Of a stretch of 64,000 nucleotides of DNA, positions 48,081 to 60,600 are shown in pieces. A program made the position numbers and the translations under genes. The notes beneath the pieces are model-generated. The model had not been told where the DNA came from and did no database searches. It saw nothing but the letters and a program-made list of their open reading frames with translations. The stretch is from Amphiduros pacificus (Eukaryota > Annelida > Polychaeta > Phyllodocida > Hesionidae). The DNA is taken from the NCBI GenBank assembly GCA_949316495.1, contig OX439003.1, positions 41,814,725 through 41,878,724 on the forward strand, read 5' to 3'. Positions within the stretch are counted from its first letter, which is position 1, and every line of letters starts with the position of its first letter.

Positions 48081-49344
48081 GTGCACGGCCAAAAAGTAGG
48101 CCATTGTATAAATTGATAGAATCTGGCAATTCAAGTGTGTTTATTATAATATAGGCCTTCAGGAATCCTAGACAGTTTTTCACTACAATGTATAAAACAG
48201 GAAACTGTTTATTTGGAAAAGATATGTTGTTCCTTAATATAAGTTCTTACCATATGTATATGAACACTTCAATTACTGATAATTCAACTAAATTTTACCC
48301 ACTAACACTATTACAAAAGATTAGAAATTTCTTATTGTTTTAGTCCTGAGCTAATGCTATATTTTGCTCACTCCAAAGGTATAAATAATAATGGAATCAG
48401 GAGAGTATGCATTTTTCTCACTCCCCAAACACAATGATTGAGTCCCGAGCTTGTATTTTTCTATTTCATTTTGATTTTTAATGATGTAGTCCTGAGCATT
48501 ATAAAGGTCTGACATAATAATTTCACTTCACTCCCCAGATTTATGATGGAGTTATACAATTATATAATGATGGAGTCTTAAACTAATAATTTCACCTCAT
48601 TCAAGTGCCAGCAAAGCCAGAGGCTATTTTTAGCATGGGTGGTTGAAATGTAGGTCAATAGGTCTTCCACCTTGGATATGGTAGCTTAAAGTATATCAGC
48701 ATACAAATAAATGTATTGAGTAAAGATAGCAATGAGAGTATGCTGTGTAGCAAGTGACAAGGATCAATTCTCAAAGTCCCTGATATTCCATAACCTTATA
48801 CAACTTGTAACAAAACTTCAAATAAATAAAGCCACCCACCCATCTCACTCCCACCCACTTATTTGGTTTATATTCTAAGATAGCATTAGGTATCATGCCT
48901 TTCTGTCAATGGCTACAGTTCAGGTTTGAAAGTATGGAAACTCATTAGACCATCATATAGGGGACTTTAAAGTTTAAACGCCCTAAGGTCATGACGAATA
49001 TTGGAAAGAGTAATGTAAATTTAAAATAAGATCAGATCATTCCATGATCTGCATGTGTAAAAACATACTGTAAATATACAAGTTTGAGACTGTTGTTTGA
49101 AATGGTTGGAAATTAAAATGTCTGCTGTTTGGAATGCTTGGAATTCAAAATGTTGAAATAAATTATATGGCTCTAATTAGTCTCATACTCAAGGCTGGCA
49201 TTGTGGCAAACTTAAACGGAGCTTAAACTCCATGATTAACATTAGGGGGAGCAGGGATACTTCACACAGAGAATGACAGCTGTATGGAATGGGTTGTTGA
49301 CTATTGTTAAGATACATGAAAGACATCACTATTTCATTGATAAA
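48081..49344. other. No gene supported
   Basis: AT-rich spacer with repeated phrases 'gatggagtcctgagc' and 'tttcacttcactcc' at 48340-48610. The second copy of the 40-bp duplicate lies at 48973-49012. Confidence 0.4.
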
Positions 49345-50527
49345 TAGCCACAGCACCATTATAAGTTTGTGTTCACATGTGGTCAAAATGTCATTCAGGT
49401 GGCAGAATCCTACAGATATCTGGGCTGTGAGCTAAATGAGTTTCTTGATTTTACCCACACATCTAAAGTGCTAGCTGAGGCCTCAGGAAGATCTCTTGGA
49501 GCAGTAATAAATAAATATAAATGTGCAGGAGGGATGTATTATGAGTTGTATAAAAAGCTTTTTGATACATGTGTAGTGCCAGTTATGGATTACTGTGGTG
49601 CCGTGTGGGGATTCAAAGTCTATGACAAATGCAATACCATACAGAACAGAGCAATTAGAGCATTTCTGGGGGTTCACAGGTTTTCTCCAAACACTGCAAT
49701 ACAAGGCGATGTTGCATGGACCTCTCCTGTCATCCGTCGACAAATTGACATGATCAAACTGTGGTACAGGATACTGTGTATGCCAGATTCAAGACTCACT
49801 AAACAGTTGTATAAATGGGAATCAAGACTGAATCGCAATAATTGGTTTACAGACTTGAAAAAGGTTTTTATTTCAATTGGAAAACCAGATATGATTGATG
49901 TTTTGGACCCAGATAGTATCTCATTAAATAATGTTTTAAAAGGTGCTTTGAATGAACTCAGGTTACGGGATGAGCATCATTGGAAGGCTGACTTGCAACA
50001 GTCAGCTAAGCTAAGGACATATAGGCTCTGCAAGAGAGAATGGCAGCCTGAATGTTATTTAAAAGTGAGGCTCAATCGTCAGGATTGAAACAGGGCGCTA
50101 TGGACCTAGGCCTTTGACACCTGAGCAGCGCATATGCCTTCTGTGTAATTCGGAGCCAGAAACAGAACTCCATTTCTTATTTAATTGCAATATATATCAT
50201 CATCAGAGACAAATGTATTATACGTTCATGAACAATGTAGTGCCACATTTCACAGAGCTGGATGATTCCAGGAAATTTGATACAATTATGAATAACCCTA
50301 ATGTAATTAAAGAGACTGCTAAATTCATTGTGAAATGCTACGATGAAAGATGCAAAAGACTTTTTAATGATTTTAATTCAGAGGAAAATAATGACATATA
50401 AGCCATTCTGGCTGGGTGGCCAATTGCAATTTAAAAGTATTCTAATATTTTGTATATATGCCTTTTAACTTCATGTAAATTGTACATACCACATGTCTAT
50501 TGTAATAAAATCTAATCTAATCTAAAA
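49345..50527 (+). mobile_element. 5'-truncated LINE retrotransposon, 3' end
   Basis: Only the C-terminal part of a reverse-transcriptase ORF remains. The frame from about 49357 reads KFVFTCGQNVIQVAESYRYL with the YRYLG motif. It is followed by the thumb-like segment YKKLFDTCVVPVMDYCGAVW, NRAIRAFLGVHRF and RRQIDMIKLWYRI. After a one-base frame change near 50085 it continues GRYGPRPLTPEQRICLLCNS then ETELHFLFNC, the Cys/His zinc-knuckle-like end found in LINE proteins. The 3' end has AATAAAA, a (TCTAA)-type repeat and an A-run, ending at about 50527. The 5' cut is typical of target-primed insertion. The clade (CR1/L2/Jockey group) is inferred. One frame break suggests moderate age. Confidence 0.85.
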
Positions 50528-51620
50528 AAAACATTATTGTTCCTGCAACTACATGAAATAGTACACCATTATAACCCACCGACTAAATAGATAAGATATA
50601 GCATGTTCAAAGGGAATCAATGGATACACATAGAAACATCATTTTGGTAATCTCTTATGACAAATACATTGGCCAGTAGCTGTTGCATTCGACCTCACCA
50701 CTGCCAAGTGATAAAAAATGTATATGTTTTAAAGTAACCAAAATATCATATTTCTCAACATTTCCAAGAGAAACAGAGCAAAAACATAAGGTCAGTTTGT
50801 GCTGATTTAATTACCTTTCAGTACCTCAATAATTCATTGGAATGATGTCCTTATATGACATACTAAATGCTACACTGAATACTATATTATCATTTATACA
50901 ATGAACACTATGTCTTAACATAATACCGTGAATACTATAAACTTATAACACCATACACTGAAAAATAGGATCTCATGCCATTACATACAAAATGCTATGA
51001 TGTCATAACATAATATCCTGGATAAGATGTCATAATATTATAAAGGTCATGACATAATACAGTGCATAATATGGTCATATGAATTTATGCATTGAATATT
51101 ATGCTGAAACATAAGACACTAAGTGTTATAACCCATTAACATAACACACTCAATAGGGTTTGAGGAAGAGTCCATTTAAATGTCTATTACATTCTGATAT
51201 TCACATTAGATAAAATAATTCAGATTATTTTTTCATTATTAATTACAATTCCTAAATAGGAAAATTGGCATGATAATGGAAATTCAGCATTATGTCATCC
51301 ATGAAATATTTGAGTCAATAAACTGTGACATTTTCATCATAACAACAAATAATATCTTTAATCACAAAGGCCAGTAGTATCAGGTATGGGAATGTCTCAT
51401 CCTTGTGAAAAGTCTAAAACATATATTAGATACATGTACAGAGTCAATTAAATGTTATGAAGATTGAACCACTAAAAATATGAATATGCTATTAAAATGA
51501 TAACATGTTGCAAGCACCATTATAGTCTTAGACAGCTTATTTCACTAGTATTCTTGGCCTAGAATCAAGGCACATGAGAGCTGCCAAGCATCCACTTAAA
51601 CAGTTCCCAGTGTTCATCAG
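50528..51620. other. 3' flank of the ethanolamine kinase gene
   Basis: AT-rich. Phrases like 'acactgaatactat' and 'cataatac' recur loosely at 50860-51140. A minus-strand ATTAAA at about 51357 could serve as a poly(A) signal. No other feature was seen. Confidence 0.4.
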
Positions 51621-54600
51621 TTATTCTGACATTTGCAGAGCAAGAAACTTGTCCTTCTTTTTGAAATATTCACCGAAACGTAGCACAGCATAACTGAAAT
51701 ATAAGCAATTATAAGTCCATACATGAAATATTTATTTAATATACATGAAATATTTATTTAATATACATGATATTTCATTAATAATATATATGGCATTTCC
51801 AACTAAATCTGCCATTGCAAGTTATTGCCTTTTATAGATGGGAGTCAATATGGGGATGACAGCCCTGATCTGATTAAAACCTTAACAACCAGAAAGTCAC
51901 TACCAAATTTGGTCTGAGGTAAAAATGTCAAGCGTTCTGTACAAAATGTGGTATTGAGATATATTACAAAAAATGTTTTTAAAAAAAATCATACTTTGCT
52001 GTTAAAAACATAATAAATCTTTAATCTTAATAATGAAATTATACAAAATGTATTTATGAATGTATTTTAACCTGTAAGATGCATTATATGATTTTTTTTC
52101 TCTTAAGCTTCATTTCCATATTTGCATCAAAAATGAGATATTTGTAAATAATTTTCATACAAACCGGTGATTTACTTCTAAATAGTTGGACATCATAAAT
52201 TTGCATGAATAAAGAAAACCTGTTATTTGTGTGAATTTAGGACATTTGCTACTTGTTTGATTTAAGGACATTCTATTTTGTGTGACATAAGGATACTTGT
52301 TACTTATGTGAATTAAGCTTATTTGTTACTTGTGTGGCATAAGGATATTTGTTACTTGTGTGGCATAAGGATATTTGTTACTTGTCTGGCATAAGGATAT
52401 TTGTTACTTGTGTGGCATAAGGATATTTGTTACTTGTGTGAATTAAGGATATTTGTTACTTGTATGAATTAAGGATATTTGTTACTTGTTTGAATTAAGG
52501 ACATTCTATTTTGTGTGACATAAGGATACTTGTTACTTATGTGAATTAAGCTTATTTGTTACTTGTGTGGCATAAGGATATTTGTTACTTGTGTGGCATA
52601 AGGATATTTGTTACTTGTATGAATTAAGGATATTTGTTACTTGTTTGAATTAAGGACATTCTAATTTGTGTGACATAAGGATACTTGTTACATGTGTGAA
52701 TTAAGTGTATTTGTTACTTGTGTGGCATAAGGATATTTGTTACTTGTGTGGCATAAGGATATTTGTTACTTGTATGAATTAAGGATATTTGTTACTTGTT
52801 TGAATTAAGGACATTCTAATTTGTGTGACATAAGGATACTTGTTACATGTGTGAATTAAGTGTATTTGTTACTTGTGTGGTATAAGGATATTTGTTACTT
52901 GTGTGGCATAAGGATATTTTTTATTTGTGAATGCAGTGCTAGACCATAAGACCTAACATCTCATCATATGATTACTTACTCAAGGAAATCAAAGTCTATA
53001 GCTGAATATTTGGACTGGATAATGGCCCAAATTCCCCAGAAGAAGTGAGCAGCCTGAAATTACATACAAAAGATATAGCATTCAAAAATTAGTCCCAGTA
53101 CTTTCATAATTTTAACCCGCAGTGGCTGGGATGGAATTGAAAAATCCAAAACCTGATTTAGGGAAATATTCTATCTCCATTGGTGCTCTGATTTAGGAAT
53201 AACTTTAATTTTGATATACTAATTTGATGCAAAGTTAAAATGATACCCTGACTTTGGGGTGATGCAATAAGAAAATGTTATCTGGTTTTTTGGAGTTGTA
53301 TATTCAATACCCATATAACATAACAAAATGTCATGTACATGTTTTCAAACTTTGACCATATTTTATAATTATATATTTAATAGTAGCAGCACTCCCCCAG
53401 TAATGAAAAGCATGATTTACCACCAGGCTAGGGAGAAAGACTTGATACAAATATCTAATATCTGGTAGTCAGAGGGTACAACTTAAATATTATGATAATT
53501 GTATAAACAGATACTTTGCTCTTGTCAAGTGTCGTGTGTACACATGAGCATGGTGAGGCAGCAGACAGCTTAATTATCACACCTTTGCTGAGAAAAATAA
53601 GCACTGGCTTACTGTCCCAACAGGTGACACTTATGTTCCTTTTATCAAGGAACATGCAAAACTGACAAAGATAGTCATTGGGTGGGACTTAAAAAAATAG
53701 CTTGGGGAAACTTAGGATTGAGATGTCTGTAAAAATGGTACAATTGGAGAGGGCGAACTGACGTCACTTCCAGTTGACAACGTTGAAAACAAAGCAGTGC
53801 ACACATACACCAGCATATGAAATCTTTAAAACTTTAATAAACATTTTATTGTATATTGTTTACGGCAGTCATTTTGAGAAACAAAATGAAGCAAAATCAT
53901 CCTAAAACATATATAACTGTCTTTCTTTTGTTCTCACGATTCCAGAAATATATAAATCATTTTTGTAGGTGTATTATTAGACAAGATATCAATATGAAAT
54001 CTTCAACACTATAATAAACATCTTCTTATATTGTTTGCAATTACGGCAGTCAAATCTATATAGACTATTCTTTTGATGTGTAGACTATTCATTTGACCTT
54101 CTTTTACATTGTTTTTTTGTTTGTTGCAGGTAAAAGAAAATTGCAGAAACAAGAGTTTGTTCCATGGTCATAAAAAATCTTTAAAACATTTTACCTTAAA
54201 ATAAATAAAAAGAAAAACTTCATGATTTGTTTATTTTTTATTTTTAGGGCTTACGACCATCCATTTCGCGCATTTTGGTCTTCGTCTATAAATAGATAAC
54301 TTGACATAACATGAATAGCTATCTATATTCGTGCTACAGTGGGGTATATCCATCAATGAAACTTGTCATTACTTTATCCTTAAAAGCGAACATCGTATGT
54401 AAAATTCTTACAAGATTTACAAGTCAGAGTCACATCTTTATATATATTTAAGAGCTCAAAAGCTACATGTATATTTCTGTAACAAGCAAGTACATTGTGA
54501 CGAAATCGGGGTCAATGGGTGCAATTTTTCAGAACAATTTATTCATACCATTCAACTTTTCTATGCCAAAAAAATAATTGTTCCATTTGTTTTATGTATA

Positions 54601-57600
54601 CAAGACAATTTCATAATTATCAGCCAATCCTATGGTTGCGCGAATCCTATGGTCGTTAGCTCTATTGTATTTAAGTATTAGCCGAGAATCATATATGTGA
54701 AAAATATTGTGCTTATGCAAAAAAATATCATACTTATGGGAAATATATTGTATTTATTCTGGATAAAATATCTTACTTATGGATAAAATATCTTACTTAT
54801 GGATAAAATATCTTACTTATGGATAAAATATCTTACTTATGGATAAAATATCTTACTTATATGAAAGATATCTTATGCCTGTGAAAGCATTTCTTTCAAA
54901 AAGGGGAAGACATGACTCAAAGGCTGCATGGAATCCCCCTTAACTTAAAGGCCGAGATATGGAAAACGTGACATTAAACCCTTTGATCACTGGTTTGGCC
55001 TTAAATCACAAGGACTTTGAATGGCAAAATTGTGAATGCTGATAATTGGTATCAGTGAAATTTATGATTTGACCCTCTTTGATGAAATTTTGGGTTTTTC
55101 ACACCACTGAATGGGAAGACATCAAAGGCTTCGCCCTTAAAGGCTGGGCTGTATAGAATTGATTTTTTTTTTTGCAAACAAATATAATATAAAAAATAAT
55201 GATTTTGTATAGAAAACAAAGATGAAATCTTCATATTGGGGTTCTATTTAAGCCATATACACATCAAAACATATGAAACTAAATTGTCAATTTCTGCAAA
55301 ATCTTCTTGGACGTTTATACTCATAACTTCATAAATATTCATCCGTTTTTAATAATTTTACTACCCAGCTTTACTAGGCCTCTTCAATACTCTTCAGTGT
55401 TATATACTGAGCCCGATGCAAAGGAGAGTATAATTTTACCACCAAAAAGAAAGCCAAGAAAAGACACTATCACGATGATAAGTGTCATCTTCCAATTCAT
55501 TCGCCAAATAGTGAAAAAAAATTAGCCGAAAATGTGTTGTTCCGATTTTGTCAATTTACAATAAGAACACAGAATTGTCAATTTCTCCAAAATCTTCTCA
55601 GACGTTTACACTCATAACTTCATAAATATTCATCTATTTTTAATAATTTTACCACCAAAAGAAAGCCAAGAAAATGCACTATCATCATGATAAGTGTCAT
55701 CTTCCATATCATTCTCTAAATAGTGAAAAAAATTAGCCGAAATGTGTTGTTCCGATTTTGTCAATTGGGCTTCTATTTGAGCGATAGGATCATCAGAACA
55801 TATAGAATTGAATTGTTTTTTCAAACGTAGAAAGTATAAAAAAAGTTAATAACTTTAAAGATGAAATCTTCAGATTGGGGTTCAATTTGACTGTACTATT
55901 TCAATGGCTGACAGGGATTTGTTTTCAACGCCAGTTGTGGTTGCCAGGGTGTGAAAGCCCCATATGTGTGAAAGTGCCCGTATGACTGCCCCCTCCTATT
56001 CTGAACACTATTCCAGTCCCTGTATAGACCCTCACAGCACAAAAAAGGTTCAAAAGGAAAGGTAACAGTCAAACCTGGATTGGGACGAAGGTAACAAAAC
56101 ATGCTCTGAATTAGAAGAATTGGAAAAGGGGATTGTGATCCCTGTTTTAGGCAGAAATTTGAAAAGCAGTGTCCTGTTTTAGGGAAAATGATAAAATATC
56201 TCAACCTGTCTAAGGGAAAATATCATCCAAAAGGGCCTTATTAAGCCCAGCTTCCCCGGTAACATTGACGATTAAAGTAACCCCCCCCCCCCAGCCTACT
56301 TGGACAAGAGCCATTGTTCGAGGAGTCATCCGGGTGGAACTATATTGACATGTTCCAAATATCACATACAAATCTTAAATATCCAATTCATCCAAAGTTA
56401 TGTGGAGTGAAAAGAATCAACCTGTGAGCACACAATAGGGAATGATATGACCTGAACCTACCAGAGCAAATTTATTGACGGTGACATAGAGCTGTTCGAC
56501 ATCTCTGTCTGTGACAGATTGTGGATCTCTCCCCTGGAGCCGCGCCTCGTGTCCCAGGTACCTCCTCAGCCACACCAACTGGTACTCCTTGTCTGGATAC
56601 AGTGTTACGTCTATTGTCTCAATACCTAGCAAATTATTATCGCAAGATCTTAAATTAACAAACATACCTGGGATAGTCTCTCGATACTTATCATAATAAA
56701 ACAATAATGATAATAAAATATATGAAAATTATTTAATACTGCTCATTTCATTTAAAAGGTTTACGACACATGGAGGTTTTGTTATCATGCTGGGTGCATT
56801 TTTATATCCTTACCTACATAAGCACTCAATGATTGCAAAAGACTTACTGGTGTGTTATTGTTATATGGGTGACAAAACTGAGCAGGCAAAAATATTCTGA
56901 ATATAATCTTAAACAGATTCGTATTAATTCAATATTTTTACTTGTTGAAAATGAATGGAAAACACATCTTACTGATATACGCAGAGAAATGACTTCTGAT
57001 GTCATGAGCAACAGAGATAAATGAATATAATCTCACCGATATATTCACAGAAATGATTGCCAATGTCATGGGCTCTATAATTAAAGGCCCCATACTCGTA
57101 ATCTATGAAGGAGGTCTTCTCTGAAAAAAAGACCATAGATTTGTTAGTATTCTACCTTCACATTATTTGAACAACTGAATAGGTCATGTGACTTAATCCA
57201 ATTCAATACATCTTCATCAAATGTCCAGAGATATAATATTCTGATACATTTGTTGAAAAATATACAAAATCCCCCATTCAAAATTGCCTTATACAGTTCG
57301 CCCATCTTTCACCTATTATCGCTCAAACGCTAGAGAGCACCTTCTTTTCACCACTTCCGGGAGTAATGTTTGTTGCGGTCAATTATACATATTTTCGCCC
57401 ATGCAAACAAGGCCTTTAAACTGTGTTTTCAAGTAAAATAATCACCAAGAGGCATTAATAATACATGCAAACTGTGAATAATAGTTTGTTTTCTCAACGG
57501 GACATACAAAAATGTTTTAATGTCGAACATTTCCCCATTGAATGTGCATTTGAAATATTCTCTGTTTTGTTCAACGACTTAAATTCAATATGGCGGCCAG

Positions 57601-60600
57601 TAAGCAGGAAGTTCATGTTCTGCACATGCTCAGTTCAAAGAACAGCAGAAGGGTTGTGAACTGTATAAGTTACTATTTGTAACTAAGATGAAATCAGATG
57701 TAAGAAAAAATGATGGTTATTCCCAGAATAATTGTAAATGTTTGAGTGGAGAAATTCGTAACTATATATATATATTAGCTGTTTAACATTTAATTTACCT
57801 ATATCTTTGTTGTAGACGATATTCTTGAGAAGTAAATCATTGTGGCAAAAGGCAGGTTTGGAATTGAGTGGCACTAGATGGCGCTCCAATATTTCTAACT
57901 CAGACAGTAATTCTGCTTTACTTCTGATCTCTTTCTGGAATCTAAAATCATAAATAAAGCATATTTTTGTTTGGATAACATATATTAACCAATAGCCTGT
58001 TTTAATGCATTGCATTTAAGTTAAATGAAAACCATATTTTTTTTGTTTTTTAAAGATTGATTCTGTTTACTCATATAACATAACCATATGCCCAATCTGT
58101 AAACACATCCACAAGTATAAGTTGCATAACTCTTCCATAAATAATATCTTATAATTTTTTTGTAGATTTTGTTGTTTTGATTTACATATATATTGTCAAA
58201 TTGTTTGCTAAGATTATCATTTTGGTTTTGTTGGACACTAATGTGATTGTCGTCCAGTTCTTTCTTGAGTATCCTTGCCTTTTCTACTCATTTAGATAGA
58301 CTAAACCAGGGGTCACCGAACTCAGAGGTAACTTCTCATGTTGGGACATGATGAGAATGTATCTTATTATATACAAGTTTACTTTTCGTTTTTCTGGGGA
58401 TCGTCCAGACTGTCTGGTGCGATGCTCAGCCACTCCCGCAACCTTTTGAAGAGGAATGGTTCCATGTCTATGTTATATCCCTCCTCTTTTAACTTCACTC
58501 CATCAATGGCATGCATCGTCGCCATCTCACAAGCTATTAAACTACAACAAATCAAACAAATTCTAGTAAAATCTGCAAAATATAACATAGCATCGTGGCC
58601 ATCTCATGAGCTATTAAACTGCAATCAAATCAAATCAAACAAATATAACAGTGTATGTTACTTTTCACTCCTTGCTAAGCCTAAAAAAATGCTGTGTTTG
58701 TACTTCCACGGGCAAAACTTCAGGGTAGGTTCTTTTTTTAAAAACAAACTGTTATCAGAAAAAATCGTACCAAAATGCACAAAATTTAAGTTGATTTTAT
58801 TGAGGTTTTATCTTATTGCAAATCTGAAAATGTTTGTAAATAACACAATTTTCATGCCATATTTCGACCGGTTCTATAAAAACTTTTGGGTACGGGGGTC
58901 TGAGTTAGGGAAGATGGGGAACATACAAATGGGCTCGGCCAAGGGGAAGTGAACATTAACATGAAAAAGTGAAACTCAAAATATGTGCTTCTTTTAAATT
59001 GTACCTTATAAACTAAAAACTGTAGTTTCAGAAACTGTTTTATTTTTTTCTCTACCCTTATTGGTTGCGAAATAATCACAATTTGTTTAAGACCCTATTT
59101 TGTTGGTTCATTTTGCTGTCTGTCGTCGTTTTTCTATCAATTTAGAAATTATGGTGTATTTTATTAGAAATCACATGCAAAGTAGTGGAAATGGGACTTT
59201 AATAAAGTTGAGATGCTATGTTATCATGATTTAAAGTCAAATTCTTGGCACACAAGTCTAAAGATGTTTTGGGGGAAAAACTTTAAAATATGAATTTGTC
59301 CCTCCGTTACATGTCCCTCCGTTACAAAAAATATTGAAATTTTTACCTCATGCTATTCTTCCCATCGGTAACTCACCTAATATCGCTCATTATGCTTGCC
59401 ACTTGGCGGAGCCACCAGCAGTGAGTGGAAACCACACAATTGGAACACAAGCATAAATCATTTCTTTACATATTTTTTTAGCCGAGATATTAATTAATAT
59501 GAAATAATTAAAACCACCATTCACATCTAGTTTTAATGTTTGCAATTACGGCAATCATTTTCACGACCAAAACACAATAGAATCTACAAAATACATAGAT
59601 AACTGTCATTCTCTGGCATATTCTCTGGATATTAATATGAACTATTTAAAACTACCATTGCCAAAATAGGATAGAATCTAAAGAATACATAGATAACTGT
59701 CTTTCTCTTCTCAGTCTCACGATTTCAGACATATAAAAATCATTTCTGTAAATGTATTATTGGCCGAGATATTAATGTGAAATCTTTAAAACTATAATGA
59801 ACATCTTATATCTTTCGCAATTACGGCAGTCATTTTCACGGCCAAAACACAATACTACCAAATACATCTAGATAACTGCCATTCTCTTGGTTTCACGATT
59901 TTATACATATATAAATCATTTCTGTACATATATCATGAGCCGAGATATTAATTAATATGAAATATTTAAAACTACCATGACCAAAACACAATAGAATCTA
60001 CAGAATACATAGATAACTGTCTTTCTCTTGTTCTCACGATTTCAGGCATATAAAAATAATTTCTGTAAGTGTAATATTATTTTTCTTAATTGTTACTTTT
60101 TATTTGTACTATGGTTAAGATGCCCTTTGCATTCAGTGGTGAAGCCACCCCTAAGATACCTTGCATGTTTGGATAGTTCCAGAAGCCAACCCTAATACAG
60201 ATTGCAAACATGCTGAAAATGTTGAAGCCACCCATAAGAGAGAACCTGTTCAAGCCACCCCTAAAGCCGACTTCAAAAACCCTTGTGATGTAAGGCCAAA
60301 TCTGTGATCAAAGTTTATTTTGTCATTGTTTCCACATTGTTTCCACATCTCAGCCCATGCAGTCTTTGATGTCTTCCCATTTGACAATAATATTCAGCCA
60401 AAAAAATCTGTTATTGTCAGATAAGTAAGATATTTTTCACATAAGTAAGATATTTTTCACATAAGTAAGATATTTTTCACATATGATTAATATTTTTCAG
60501 AAAATGACTGCCGTAATTATGAAGGATATAACATATCTCCTTAATCACTCAACAAATGATATACTTATCCAAATTATTTTAACAGTTCTGGAATCGTGAG

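Noticed and set aside
53748-57303. GGGCGAACTG at 53753 paired with CAGTTCGCCC at 57294 as ends of one element
   Set aside because: The interval would include two intact kinase exons. The 57294 end pairs better with 57663, with TA on both sides.
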